Below are positions 1 to 12,283 of a DNA stretch of 64,000 bases, one piece after another. The translations under genes were made by a program, and so were the position numbers. Origin of the DNA: Styela clava (lineage: Eukaryota; Chordata; Ascidiacea; Stolidobranchia; Styelidae); contig NC_135257.1 in NCBI RefSeq assembly GCF_964204865.1, forward strand, positions 3,658,001 to 3,722,000, given 5' to 3'. The notes under the pieces are model-generated. The model was given only the letters and a program-made list of their open reading frames with translations, searched no databases and was not told where the DNA came from. How positions within the stretch are numbered: position 1 is the stretch's first letter; every line of letters starts with the position of its first letter.

Positions 1-690
1 TAAAATATATACTGTGTATGTATCCTTGAAATCATATATACTTGCAATTCCAATTGCTTGACTTGTGCATTCTAAGTGAATTGCTATTGTTTTCTCATTG
101 TGAATTTAGAGATTACAGTTTTCTTTCTTTTGTTTGCAATCCTTCGCTATATTCACCAATGTTACATATTGTGCGTTGTACTTTGCTGCTCCAAACGAAA
201 ATTTCACCTTATATCCCATCCATGATATTTCATAAGCAACCTTTAACTCTCTATTCTTATATTTGATTACTATAGTATTATTAAATGCTCATATTGAAAG
301 TGTTATGTGAATGTTATAAAATGTTGCATTCTTCATTTTTATTTTATTTCATAAGGCTAATATGCCAAGTTTATATTGCATTCATGATACTTTCTCTGTA
401 AAATCATTTCAGATAATTTTACGTATTCGATCATGACTATTAAATTTTCACATTCAAATTGTCCCAAATCGTGTTATAAAATGTTACATTCTTCATTTTA
501 TAAAGTCAATATGCCAAGCTAATAGCTCATTTCCCAAATAATTTGTATCTGAGTGCCTGAGCTCCAATCTATTTTTGAAATTTATTGGATAATGAAAAAT
601 GGTAATTACAGGTAAATATTGTATATAGTAAACAAAAATGAGAGGTATTGATATATTGACACTGAATCTGTTATTTATTTTTATGCTTAT
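1..690. other. AT-rich stretch without a recognisable gene
   Basis: Only short chance reading frames are seen on either strand. Two imprecise repeats of a motif meaning roughly 'ttataaaatgttacattcttcatttt' occur near 312 and 475, suggesting an old duplication. No splice-consistent coding exon was found. Confidence 0.5.
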
Positions 691-699
691 TTAATTGAA

Positions 700-862
700 T
701 TGAATTGGGTGGTAACTGACTTTGATGACCCCCAAAGGTCGTATCGTTGCTTCCCAGTCATATACCGAAAACATCTGTTTATTTGATATTTATATATGTA
801 TGTATATATTGTTTTCTCGGTTTGACAAAACGAAATAAACTCTCTCTCTCTCTCTCATCTTC
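700..862 (+). repeat. Retroposon 3' tail ending in AATAAA and (CT)n
   Basis: The stretch starts near a 'gactttgatgacc' motif, contains 'ggtcgtatc', and ends with 'gaaataaactctctctctct'. The same order of motifs recurs at 37640-37795 in the same orientation, so this is the 3' end of a dispersed retroposed family (LINE or SINE) whose copies finish with a polyadenylation signal followed by a CT microsatellite. It abuts the broken gypsy reverse transcriptase at 864 and may be the insertion that removed the N-terminal part of that reading frame. Confidence 0.5.
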
Positions 863-863
863 T

Positions 864-2710
864 GAAATCTTCCAGCGCTCTATTTGCCAAATACTTGAGG
901 ATCTCAAAGGAGTATTTGTTATTGCTGATGACATATTAGTCACAGGAAGCACAGAGAAAGAACATGACACAAACTTGCACAATTTGTTAAAGAGATGTCA
1001 AGATAGAAATCTGCGACTCAATTTTAAAAAGCTTGAACTGCGTCAGAAATCAGTAAAGTACATGGGCCACATTCTAACTGATCAAGGAATTGTAGCAGAT
1101 AAAGACAAAATACAAGGCATCATTCAAATGCCAGCGCCAAAGAAGGTATCAGAAAGAAGTACGTACATTTTTACACACTGTAAACTTTCTGAGCAAATTT
1201 CTGCCACGACTAGCTACAATTGCCAAACCACTGCATAATCTGCTATGCAAAGATGTAGAATTTATATGGTCTCCACATTGTGAAAAAGCATTCTCAAACA
1301 TTAAGAAATTGATCACTGAGACCCCAGTACTGGCCTAGTTTGATGTGTCAAAACCAGTCACAATTCAGTGCGATGCCTCGCAATATGGATTGGGTGCAGA
1401 AATTATTCAAGATGACCACCCAATTGCATTAAAAAGTAGAAGTTTGACACAAACAGAGGAGCGATATGCACAAATTGAAAAAGAAATGCTCGCTATAGTC
1501 TATGCTTGTGAGAAATTCGACCATTATATATTTGGTCTACCTGAAGTGATTGTAGAATCTGATCACAAGCAATATTTCAAAAAGCCATTTAAGATGTTCC
1601 GCGTCGTCTTCAAAGAATGAGACTTCGCTTGTAAAAATACAATCTCAGAGTGCGCTATAAACCAGGTAAAGATATGTGGATTGCCGACCTGCTCAGCCGA
1701 TTGTTTCCACAAACACAAGAGTCGAGCGTCTTCAGTGTGGAAATCGAAAACACAAAACTAAACGGTGAGATGGCAGTCACACCACAGACACTTCAAAAAC
1801 TGGTGAAAGAAACTGCAAACGATCCAGTGCTTGCAGAGTATATAAAGACAAATAAATTACCACCAGAATATAAGTCTGTAAATAATGAAATAAGCACTAA
1901 ACAAGGATTGGTATTTAAGTCGGAAAGATTGGTAATTCCTTTTTCAATGCCGAAAGTTTTGCATGAAAGACACAAAGGAATTGGATCTACTCGTAGACTG
2001 GCACAAGAATCTGTATATTGGCCAGGTATTAGTTCCGACATCAAGGATACTGTTGGAAACTGTCGAATATGTGCATCAATTCAACCTTCACAAGCCAAGG
2101 AGCCGATGCAACCGCAAGATGTCCCAAGCGGACCATGGCAAAAAGTAGGAATGGACTACTTTGAACTTGACAATAAGCCACATATTGTCATGGTAGATTA
2201 TTACTCGAATTGGATTGAAATTGATCCTGTATCATCAATGTCAGTGAACACATTGATTACTGTTTGTAGAAAACATTTCTGCCGACATGGTATTCCACTA
2301 ATAGTCATGTCAGACTCAGGAAGTCAATTCAAATCCTCCCAATTCAGAGAATTTGCAAACAAATAGGATTTTCAGCTTGCAACGTCTTCGCCTTTCCACC
2401 AGCAATGCAATGGAAAAGCAGAATCAGCAGTGAAAATTGCCAAAACCCTATTGGAGAAATGCAAATTGGATGGATCAGATCCAAACCTTGCTTTATTAAA
2501 ATGGAGAAATACACCTCTTGAACATATCAGAGCTTCTCCAGCCCAACTAATGTTTAACCGCAGAACCAGAACTCGTCTACCAATGTTGCAAATAAAACTC
2601 ACATGCAACATCCAAACAAACATCGATGAAAAGAGGAAGAATAGACAAGAAAAGCAAATGAAATATTATGACGCCTCTAGGTATCTTGACGATAACCTAA
2701 CGAGACATGT
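864..2710 (+). pseudogene. Ty3/Gypsy-type retrotransposon pol remnant (RT, RNase H, integrase)
   Basis: Domain order is reverse transcriptase, RNase H, zinc-binding H2C2 and integrase core, which is the Ty3/Gypsy order. The RT part (about 864-1165) carries the active-site ADD in the context 'VIADDILVTG'. The RNase H part (about 1345-1600) shows 'CDASQYGLGA' and a conserved 'ESDHK'. An H2C2 finger lies near 1960-2080 (H, H, 'CRICAS'), followed by integrase with 'DYYSNW' and 'SDSGSQF'. The frame is broken: it shifts after about 1160, has stops near 1338, 1618 and 2364, and lacks gag, protease and recognisable LTRs. It is therefore a dead fragment. The right end runs into another repeat-borne gene near 2710. 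Confidence 0.85.
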
Positions 2711-4035
2711 GGGATGATTATTTTGATTACAGCTTAAAAGCAGGCTCAAGAGAAAGAAGAGGAAGAGGCCAACGTAGAAGGGTACATTCGTCAGCACCTC
2801 TGTCCACTGACTGGCAAGCATTTTTGAGATTGGATGAAAATAAGAAGGAGCTTTTCTCCTTTCTGTCTATGAAAGCTGGAGACCTTAAAACAGGAGGGAA
2901 AGAGCTGATTGTTACCCTGAAAAAAGGGGTCGTTTGTCATCCAACAAGAGAAACACACATGCTTGCACCATGCTCACACGAGGAAGCGGGCACGAGAATG
3001 ATGGTACATGTTGCAGTTGCTGCTGCATCAGGTTACAGTTCAATCCTGATACGAACCTGGACACTGACGTTGTTTTACTTGCGGTTGATGATGAAGTTGA
3101 AGCTTCAGAACTCTGGATCATGTTTGGAACGGGAAAGAATCAAAGGATTCTACCGATTCATAAATTTCCAAGAAGCTCGGAAAGGAAAAGTCGCAGAGTT
3201 TACTCCTATTTCACGCTTTAACAGGATGTGACACAACGTCTTTCTTCCTTGGTCATGGCAAAAAGAGGGCTTAGATAACGTGGGAAAATTTTCCAGATCT
3301 GACCATAAAGAAAGCGAAGTGCCTGCGCAATGCATTCAAATAATTGAAAGATTCATCGTTCTGCTCTATGATCGGACAAGTATGTTGTCAAGTATGTACA
3401 GTTTAACTTAGCAATTACCCAGATGTTAGATAGATGTTGAAATACGGTTAAATCCTAATTGATGACTAGAATCGAGAACATTTTGACCTCTATGTATCGA
3501 CATGTGCCAGCTAGGTAAGCCAAAAAATAATTTAAACTTTTTGGATATTGAACAAACTTAAGCAGAAGCTTTCCTCTCGGATAAATATTTTATTTTCCTT
3601 CAGGTTAATGAGCTGCGACATCATCTGTTTACAAAGAAAGGGAAAATGCCAGAAAACATCCCCCCTACATCAAATTCTCTGCTGCAACACATGCGTAGAG
3701 CAATCTTCCAAGGTGTGTTTATTTGGAGCAAAGCAACAGAGGTTTCACAAAATTTACCTGATGCACAGAGATGGGGATGGGAAAAAGTAGGAGACAATTT
3801 TTTACCATGATGGATGACTATCCCTGAAGCAGCAAAAATTTGCACAGAGCTGATTCATTGTGGCTACGCAAAAGGTTGTGCTGCTCGCTGCAAATGTTTC
3901 CGTGCTGATTTAGCATATGTTTCTGTGATGGGGATTGCGGAAATAACGACTGACATCGCAAAATTGATCGGGGGATGCTACTGTACATGTGTGCCAAGTT
4001 TCATGCTTGCATCCAAAAGTGCAGGAGTATATATC
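2710..4035 (+). pseudogene. Broken copy of a repeat-borne PIN/XPG-like protein family
   Basis: Pieces in several frames match a protein I have seen repeatedly in animal genomes as a multicopy 'uncharacterized protein'. In order: 'RRRVHSSAPLSTDWQAFLRL' (about 2780), 'CSHEEAGTRMMVHVA' (2970), 'LIRTWTLTL' followed in another frame by 'DTDVVLLAV' (about 3050), 'GTGKN' (3125), 'LTGCDTTSFFLGHGKK' (3215), and a Cys-rich tail with 'CGYAKGCAARCKC' (3860-3890). The D-x-D segment and the G-C-D motif resemble PIN/FEN-type nuclease motifs; that relation is inference. Stops near 3290 and 3350, several frameshifts and a non-matching stretch at 3380-3600 make it a pseudogene. It directly follows the gypsy integrase remnant. 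Confidence 0.6.
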
Positions 4036-4895
4036 TAAATAGTAAAATTGCCTCCACTAGTTATTGGGGAGTCTTTGTGGAATATATTTTTGGAAAATAT
4101 AATTATTTCAATCGTTTTTCCATTTATTTCTTTTTGTAGCACTTACATAAGGCGACGTTAGATATAGATTAGAATAATCAACGATTCCAGCCGAGTTTGA
4201 GCTGAAATGTAATGCAAGTTTTTCTTTTTTATCTGACTGAGATACTAATGCCAAAGTTAAGAGAATGAATTTATCTTTATTAATATATATGATGACGATA
4301 TGATAGCTCCATGATAACAGTAATCCGTCAGTTATGAGATATATATTTTATATTTTCACCAGCTTTACGTGGCTATGGTTATCTTTATTAATATATATGA
4401 TGACGATATGATAGCTCCATGATAACAGTAATCCGTCAGTTATGAGATATATATTTTATATTTTCACCAGCTTTACGTGGCTATGAGTTTGAAAGTATAC
4501 CATTGGCGATGGCAGTTGATTGAGCACAAAAGGAATTACACTTTGAATGTGAAGTTAGCTCTATTTGTGATTCATGACAATAACAGAAAATACAGGTTGT
4601 GCGACTTATAGCCGTGTTTGGTCGATAACGATGCCTCGTTTCCATGGTAACAGGTATTCTGTTATCAAGGGAAATTGTCAAAATGCATTTCTGTTCATAA
4701 CCTTTACTTCTTATATACACATCGGTATACTTATCTTGAAAATATCCTCTCCTAAAGTAATGTTTATTTCCCTTTAATAGCAATACGGATGATGTCTCGT
4801 TTCCATGGCGACGAGGTCATTTCTTGGATGGCACCATATCCAAAATTGATCAGGGGATGCTAAGTTTCATGCTTGCATCCAAAAGTGCATGATTT
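3957..4895. repeat. Dispersed duplicate pair flanking 4.0-4.84 kb
   Basis: A segment at about 3958-4026 ('aaattgatcgggggatgcta' then 'agtttcatgcttgcatcc') recurs at about 4841-4893 with a short internal deletion. The pair brackets the tandem duplication and a related short motif 'tctcgtttccatgg' seen near 4635 and 4795. This suggests the pseudogene end was duplicated, or that the sequence between was inserted. Confidence 0.55.
4271..4485. repeat. Perfect tandem duplication, 108-bp period
   Basis: The 107 bases from 4271 recur exactly at 4379-4485. Each unit starts at 'ttatctttattaatatat' and ends at 'tacgtggctatg'. No difference was found by eye, so the duplication is either recent or an assembly artefact. 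No coding potential. Confidence 0.9.
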
Positions 4896-4915
4896 TACCT
4901 CTTATCCGCTGGACT

Positions 4916-5170
4916 ACTAGAGGTACGGTAAACCGTACTTCACTGCTTCGCTTGGTGTGAATATATTTGTAGACTGTGGTCTAGAGTCTAGACTAGAGGT
5001 ACGGTAAACCGTACTTCACTGCTTCGCTTGGTGTGAATATATTTGTAGACTGGTCTAAAGTTACGGTAAACCGTACCGGTACTGTACTGCTTCGCTTGGT
5101 GTGAATATATTTTCAGACTGTGGTCGAAATGCTTCGCTTGGTGTGAATATATTTGTAAGACTGTGGTATC
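4916..5170. repeat. Four degenerate tandem units with a 14-bp palindrome
   Basis: The phrase 'cttcgcttggtgtgaatata' occurs four times (near 4948, 5024, 5090, 5131). Three units also carry the perfect palindrome 'tacggtaaaccgta' at 4924, 5000 and 5062. The unit length shrinks along the array (about 76, 62 and 42 bases), as expected from unequal exchange with deletions. Confidence 0.85.
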
Positions 5171-5221
5171 TGCTGTTATAATACCGTGATAAATTGAATA
5201 AGTTGGTTTTGCAAAGAAGAA

Positions 5222-6640
5222 GCGTCTGGCATTACAGGTAGGAGGGGGAATAGGGGGGTGCGCATTTCCAATACGTCGATAATATCTTTGTCAACCAATT
5301 TGTGACCACCGTTTTTTTGTCTGTTTGATTGCTGTGATGTGGTGCTTTGTTTGTAATTTGACGAGTTTTGTTCGAAATAACCGCGTTCTTAAAATATTGT
5401 CACGCCTTTTGATAGCCCGGAATCTATATAGACGAGACACAATGAAAACGTATCAAACGCGCCACTCTCAGCCCCTTTGTCCACAAACAAGACACATGCA
5501 TAAATCAGCTTCTTCTTTATACACTTGGCAAAGAACAATACACTTGGCAAAGAACAGCGGTTTTCTTAAATGAATAAAACACAATTGATTAAGTCACAAA
5601 GCATATAAACAACAAAAGGCAAAATTCTCACCAAACGTTTTCCGATCCGGGTGGCTAATACAATTACAATATATATATATCACAGATAAGTAAACAGTCA
5701 ACAATACGGACAAACATCTGCGGCTCTTTCACAACGAATACGTGATGTGAAAATGACCGAAAGGAAAACGCTAAACCAGACAAAAGATAAAATTACTAAT
5801 TTACGCTACAAACAAAGGGGAAAAAGGGTAATAATGGGTCTACAATGATTGGATACAAGGCAGCGCACGATGCACTGCATACAGTGGCAAAATGTACGAT
5901 AAATTGTAAACAACGTACGTTTACAACGTAACAAATATATGACGGTCAGAAATGCAATTAGAAGCCCAGATAGAGAAGTTCTGGTACCGTAACACAGCGC
6001 GGTGACACTGAACTAACTCGTAGCTGTCAAAAGCTTGAAAATCCATACAAATATAAGAGATAAAAAAGTTGAAACTTGGCAGGTGGTTAGAGTTGTGTTT
6101 CTTTTAACCATCTTTGCAAGTTTCGCGTTTCTACATTTAAAGGAGGGGGAATAGGGTGGTGCGCATTTCCAACAAGTCGATAATATCTTTGTCAACCAAT
6201 CTGCGACCACCGTGTTTTTGTCTGTTTGATTGATGTGATGGGGTGCTTTGTTTATAATTTGACGAGTTTTGTTTGAAATAACCGTGTTCTTGAAATATAT
6301 GACGGTCAGAAATGCAATTAGAAGCCCAATGTTTTTAGAGATAGAGAAGTTCTGGTACCGTAACATAGCGCGGTGACACTGAACTAACTCGTAGGTGTCG
6401 AAAGCTTGAAAATCCATACAAATATAAGAGATAAAAAGATGAAACTTGCCAGGTGGGTAGAGTTGTGTTTCCTTTACCCATCTTTGAAGGTTTCGCGTTT
6501 TTACATTTAAAAGAGGGGGGATAGGGGGTGCGCATTTCCAATACGTCTATAATATCTTTGTCAACCAATTTGCGACCACCGTGTTTTGTCTGTTTGATTG
6601 CTGTGATGTGGTGCTTTGTTTATACAGGTACTGGTAAGTC
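5222..6640. repeat. Long direct repeats, about 360-370 bp period with one expanded copy
   Basis: Three copies of a segment beginning 'gagggg..ata..gggg..gtgcgcatttccaa' start near 5226, 6140 and 6510. A second half-unit beginning 'gacggtcagaaatgcaatta' starts at 5941 and 6301. The first copy contains about 540 extra bases (roughly 5400-5935) absent from the second. No protein is encoded; the parallel reading frames within the copies are by-products of the duplication. Confidence 0.8.
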
Positions 6641-6667
6641 ACCGCATATGATTTTTGGGGAATTGTT

Positions 6668-6712
6668 CTGCGTGTCCATATATTTGAGCATTGCTCTCTT
6701 GTTTTATAGATG
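6668..6712 (+). repeat. 3' end of dispersed repeat ending 'agctctcttgttttat'
   Basis: The sequence 'cgtgtccatatatttgagca' followed by 'ttgctctcttgttttat' matches the right ends of copies at 39801-40042 and 46267-47063. Only the terminal part is present here. The family is non-coding. Confidence 0.6.
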
Positions 6713-7106
6713 AATTCAACCAAGTCAATGATTGCAAAAGTAAGAAGGAAATGTTGTCAGCACCGACCTCTTTTTTTTTATTGCAAGTATAGTGTTGAAA
6801 ACCTCATTAGCAGTAGCCTAATAGCTCAAAAGTCAATGGACTCCTTGGTTGCGGGAGAGAAGAAAATCTTCAAAACTTTTATTTGAAGGTGGCACACTGC
6901 TAATAAGGTTCTTATCGATACATGTGAAAAAATGTCTAAGTTCGTTATTAATGACATGTGGGTTAGTAATTCGAGTACGATTTTATATTCATAATATTCT
7001 TTATTGTCTGCCAAGTGTGGCTTATATCCCCCTTGTTATATTGTACTTTTGTAAAATAATAATTCTGTTTGGAGCTATTTACAATGTCAGCTCGACTAGA
7101 TTCCTT

Positions 7107-7560
7107 CTATGATTTTTGTAATTCGTTCGTTGACTTGGGGTGCTGAGTATGTAATGCTTTATATGCATAGATTTTTTGTTCCTTATTCATCCATGGCTTG
7201 TTGGCCAGCCTATTCATTTTGCGTGAGCATTTTCCCATGGACGCATTCTTATCAAGTATGCATTTTAATATGTTTATAAAAGAGTTGAACTTCTGATTAA
7301 AGTTGGTATTTGATAGTTCTGTATTGATGAGATTGCCAGAGGCGTTTTCAATATCGAGGATAAAATTTTCTTTACTAAAGTTTGACATTTTACGTTCAGT
7401 GCAAGCCTTATCAATTCTATTAGCTACATTAATATTGGGAATGTAACATAATATGATATAGGAAAGCGGTCAGAGATATCGTCTACTTTAATAGAATGTA
7501 ATAGGAGCAATCATGATCTATAGTATTTGTGTATATGTGATCCATTAATGTGTGGGATGT
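7107..7560 (-). pseudogene. LINE fragment, region between endonuclease and reverse transcriptase
   Basis: On the minus strand the fragment starts with 'LMDHIYTN', as at the end of LINE endonucleases of the Jockey/CR1 group, followed after frameshifts by a frame (7388-7107) containing 'KMNRLANKPWMNKE', typical of the linker before the RT. Stops and frame changes lie between 7389 and 7540. No catalytic RT motif remains. Confidence 0.65.
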
Positions 7561-8694
7561 GGAGGTCTTCCTCTTATCCATAAAGATATAGCTACAAAGA
7601 CGTTGGTGTTGTTGGCAAAACATTTTCGCGTCTTTGAGGTGAATATTGGTCTTCAACGGCAGATTTCAGTAATTCTGAATTTCCTACTCTTGGCTCCGAC
7701 ACTATTCAATCACGTTAGACACAGACGAACTCAACCAACTGTTTTTCAAACGCAATATATCAGCGTGTTTCGTGCCCATTCAATATATTGTGCTTGTGTG
7801 CTTGGAACTTCTGGTGTAGGTGGTTAAATGATCCCAACCGCTACTTGAAGGGCCTCCTTTGCGGAGGGCAAGATAGGCTACGGCAGCTACACAAGACGAA
7901 TACTGACATTGATACAACACTGTAAGTTTCATCTTTGAAGCCTTCCTTCTTAGTGACTTTGTAATCAAGTTCATATCAACTCCGAACACTGCTTTAAATT
8001 CCGGGCATTTATATCTTTTAACCATAACAAATATGTTTTCTCCGCACACTATACCTATACGTGAAACGTACACATGTTGGACGGATTTGTTTTATGATGG
8101 CCCGAGGGCGCCCTTGTCATATCGAAGATGCAGTCGTGCAGTTCAATGTCGTCAACCAGATAACGACACGATTTGCGAAACTGTCAAAAAAGGGCATTTT
8201 TCCAAGAACACGGAATATTTTACTTTGAGAAAGTACTCAGCACTAGATAGGATATATGTGATGTTCAAGGAGTTTGAAGGTCTGGTCAGGTCGCAAACAA
8301 GGTAGGTATGTCAAGTTTAGTTTGTTGCTCTGCAACAATTAAACTGAATGAATTCTTTCGGCGAGGAAATATGAAAGTAAAAGAAAATGTTTTTGATTTG
8401 ATTCCGGGAAAAGATTTCAGAATGAATTTGAAAATAAGAATTTTAGGAGTAGCTGTAGATTGAGCGAGTTCAATGCCAATGAACCAAACCACTTCCACAG
8501 ACAATCGCTAACTTGAAATGAGCAATGTACACATCTTAACCAATGATCAATCTTAAAAAAGGAACAGATAACGAAAATATGAGTTTGAATGATGTCATCT
8601 GCTACAACCGCGCCCACTTCGTCGTAGCTTCGTGATTTACACACCGCGTAAAAGAACCATCGGCAATTGTTATTCGCTGTGCTACCATTTAGCG
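7561..8694. other. No recognisable gene
   Basis: Reading frames of up to about 100 codons occur on both strands, overlapping one another at 7780-8305, but none matches a family I know and none shows clear splice-phase continuity. Confidence 0.4.
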
Positions 8695-8702
8695 AATAAT
8701 TG

Positions 8703-8812
8703 GGACCTCCTGAAGTATGCGCAGCAAGATGGCGCACAACCTGAACTCATGTTGTGTACCAGGTTAGGGTTCAGGTTATGCGACAATTTGGTGCGCATAC
8801 TTCAGGAGTACC
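8703..8812. mobile_element. 110-bp hAT-like MITE with perfect 8-bp target duplication
   Basis: Inverted ends 'ggacctcctgaagtatgcgc' and 'gcgcatacttcaggagtacc' are nearly perfect complements. The element is flanked on both sides by 'aataattg' (8695-8702 and 8813-8820), an 8-bp duplication typical of hAT integration. It is a close relative of the 227-bp element at 25506-25732 and of the fragment near 44560-44660. Confidence 0.92.
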
Positions 8813-8820
8813 AATAATTG

Positions 8821-11800
8821 TTTTAAATTTCCGTAAAATTTTTCATTAAAGTAATTCTCTGCAAGATATTTAAACGCAATGATCACGTTACATAAATGTT
8901 AAACCACATCAACGTAAATAATCACAAATGCGAGAAAATTTGCTGAATAACGATTTTAATTAATGACGTTTCGTTTTATCATTAAAATCTTGTGTAACCC
9001 GATGCCCTCAAGCACAATCAAGTTCAGACCTTGAAATATACAGGTTTTTTCTCTGAAGAATCTGTGAATAAATAGATAGGATATTGCGAGTAATAATTCT
9101 ATGAATTTGATTGGCAATACAGCGCGTCCCAGCTCTTCCAAAAATAGTAGCCTCACGCGTTTTTGCGGCTTTTTTACAAAGATTTATTCGAAGTGAACAC
9201 GTGAAAATAACTCTACACACATAATATACATAGAGAAATAAATGTAGATATTTCTGGATCTAGCTCATTTGTCTAGGGAACACCTAAATAGCCGAAATTT
9301 GTTCTCATTTTAAATTAGTTGAATATTTGCTGGCGGTGAATTTTGTTTTCAATTCTTCAATGTGACGTCGAGAAATACGTGTTTTACAATAGATTCATGT
9401 GTCACCCTGATGGATTTTTATGGCGCAGACAATACAGTTTCAAGCGTCGCATTGTTCAATATCTCACTTAGGGTTTTTTGATTTTCCTTCTTACTGTTTC
9501 TTGCATAGGCCTTATCTAGCGTGGAATTTTAGGTAGTATGTTGCTATGCATTCGATTTTCACTTTGTAAGAAGTGGATTAAAGCGGTTTTGAGACCACTG
9601 TGTTATAGTAAAAAAGCATTCCTAGAGTATAATCTATTTCGCTAGCCTAGATCCAACGATGTATATGAGCAAATATACATATTTTCAAAAAATTTGACAG
9701 ATCAAGTTTAATTCTACTTTTTCATATTTCCACCGGTTTATCGAATTGAAATGGTATTTCTTGTGATTTACAATCAAATTAGCATTTCAGATATATTACG
9801 AATTCACTTTTGTAGTAGTTGGCTAGCAACAATTTAATTATTCAGCAATCTAAATCCGGTTGCTGTACTATAGTTCTGTTTCTATTTACTTGTTCAAACG
9901 CCAGTTAATTGCTAGTTAAACTATTTCATTCCATCGTTTTATCCTCTTGATATTGAAAGCTATCTAGCGATGTCTCGTGTTTGCGAAACTGAATAGTAGA
10001 AGTATCAGCCCAGACCGGCTTTTCCGTGATATGTATTTCCGCGACGCAGTATAGTAAACACTCAATACTTACAATGTAATGTGAAGAATTCTGACAATTC
10101 TTATCAATATACTAGACTTTTGAATTGCGATATGCTGCGTTTTGATTTCTTCATTCATTATTGCAGTCGTGTCAGGCACGTGCTATACTTATGAAAATAA
10201 TGTAAATTCGTCGATGATTTGTAGTAAATATAGTCGAATCAAATAATCTAGTTACACACACACGAGATGTTGAGTTACATTTGTTAAAGTGCATTTTTTG
10301 CGCAAATTCGATAGAAATGACTATTAGTTTCAAAGTAACGGCATTTTGCGTTACTCAGGAGATGCTTTCACTCGTGATAGTAGGTTAGTTTGCAGGATTT
10401 CATATTAGGTGACGTAAACGACACTCCATTAAATATTATGTAATTTTGGCTCTTTCATGTTGTACTGTTTACTATATATCGTGAAATAAGTGCAACTCAT
10501 GTGTGGTAGCATACATTGTGGTAGTTTCGACGGAATACATTTCCTCAGCTTTCAGCATATTCAGTTCAGTTGATATTATAACCTGATGCTGGGATCTGTG
10601 ACGGGACAGGCAGTAGTTAAGTCAGCTGTTTCTCTGCCCTACCTGATTGGACAGTAAGCATTGATTGGTACAGGACAGTCTTACTCGTGTGGTGTTTCTT
10701 CACTAAGATATTTGTAGTTGTGCAATATTTCTGAATAAATTGCTATGTTTATTAAGTCTTGAATTTGAATTAATTTAACACTTGAGTTTAGTTGATGTTC
10801 ACAAAGTATTATATTAGTTTGTGAGATTTTTATGACACGACTAAACAAATTTGGACTGCTTTTTATGATGTGACACCAGTCCAAATTTCAACAATGGACT
10901 TAGATCGGGGTTATGCAACATTTTTGTCGGTGGGCTATATAACCAACTTCAGATATCTAGCTGGGCCCTCAATAAAATTCGAGGGAAGGGTAAGAAATTA
11001 GAATGTGCTGGCTATCGCTCAGCCTTACAGTAATGAATGCACCAGGCAAACGGCGAAAGATTTGAAGCAACGACAAGAGAAAATGAGCGCATTTATCACA
11101 TGAGCGCCTTTTCAAACATAAACTGTCGGATTAGGAATTTCTGTTTGATGGGGAAAAATCTGAGTTTAGAGAAGGACCACACTAAATGACTCGGCGGTCC
11201 GGGTTGTGGCCCGCGGAACGCCCGTTGCACACCCCTGGATTAGGTATTACGTTACGATGGGCACATAATTATTATTTTTATGTGTTTACACATAATCTGG
11301 TAACTGTTTTATTATTTACCTGTTTAAAAAAGTTGTACCTCTCCGATCCCGTTCTTGTGATATCACCGAGTTTAGATGATGTCTTATTTTCTCGGTAAAA
11401 TAATCGGAACACTAAGTACAGGCGTTCCAAGTTCAGCCCAAACATTCGCTATCCAATGTGGAGGAACCAACCCCATTAATATTAGTTGAAATGACGGCGA
11501 AGTAAAATGATTATTTTATTCGTGCTATGTTTTTGTTTTGGTACTTTATGGAATACTAAATTAACTGTATAGACATATACTCCAATGTAATTTGATGAGT
11601 TATACATTTTAACAGTCCAGTGTGATGTTTTAAAAATGCATCTCAATGTACTAGGTGTGTGTGATGCACATGACTGATGCGTGATCAATTCATTAAAACA
11701 CATGTGGAAGTATAGTTGGTTGTTTCATGAAGGTTGTTCTCGGAAACTAGTTTAAAAATTGCATACACAGTCATGGTCATGGTAGATTTTGAATTGTTTT

Positions 11801-12230
11801 TTCCAAGCATTATATAATAAAAAATTTATATACATATACTCCATTTAGTTATATTTATCCAAATTCAAATTACGTGACGTAGCATTATAAAACTGACGTA
11901 GTCACGAGTACCTGTATTTACTCTTACGTATATTCACGTGCTGTTTGCTATTAGTTATTTATTAATTAATCTGCCTCATTTTTTTTACGTCGATTGGATG
12001 TCAACGTTGTTCTACAAGTATAAAATATAATGAAATGTCACGAATATTGGTAGACTGGGAGGATACCTATACGAAGTCCTTTTCTGGCTCCCATTGGTTA
12101 TATAAAACTTCTTGTCGTCTATGAAAAATAATGTGTGCAGTAGACGATAGCGTACCTAGCTCTGCAATACATTACTCTCTGATATCTAGCAACCATTGCC
12201 TAATGTCCTTTCTTTTCATTCTATATTTCG
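8821..12230. other. Intergenic, gene-poor
   Basis: Long AT-rich stretch upstream of the sulfotransferase gene. Apart from a hAT right end near 11237, no coding exon or RNA gene was recognised. A minus-strand patch near 9030-9175 was considered as a decayed histone and rejected. Confidence 0.45.
11150..11237. mobile_element. hAT right terminus remnant
   Basis: The phrase 'gttgtggcccgcggaacgcc' followed by 'gttgcacacccctg' is the usual right end of hAT elements (reverse complement begins CAGGGGTGTGCAAC). No matching left end or 8-bp duplication was found nearby, so this is likely a solo end. Confidence 0.5.
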
Positions 12231-12233
12231 CAG
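12206..12233 (+). promoter_or_regulatory. Splice or trans-splice acceptor before sulfotransferase start
   Basis: A pyrimidine-rich run 'tcctttcttttcattctata' followed by 'tttcgcag' ends at 12233, 50 bases before the ATG. It would serve as the acceptor of a 5'-UTR intron or, in ascidians, of a spliced leader. Which of the two applies cannot be told from this sequence. Confidence 0.4.
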
Positions 12234-12283
12234 ACTATTTTCTATGAATCGATTTTTTTAAATAAAACAACATCATATATAAA

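Noticed and set aside
8033-8305. Plus-strand frame of 90 codons and an overlapping minus-strand frame of 97 codons.
   Set aside because: Mutually overlapping frames in a region without splice signals or recognised homology.
9020-9175. Minus-strand patch with 'KKAAKTREATIF' then 'GRAGT' and 'QIHRII', reminiscent of the N-terminal part of histone H2A.
   Set aside because: Only a handful of residues agree (K-T-R, R-A-G, I-H-R) with an inserted segment between them, and the following frame does not continue as H2A. Chance similarity is more likely.
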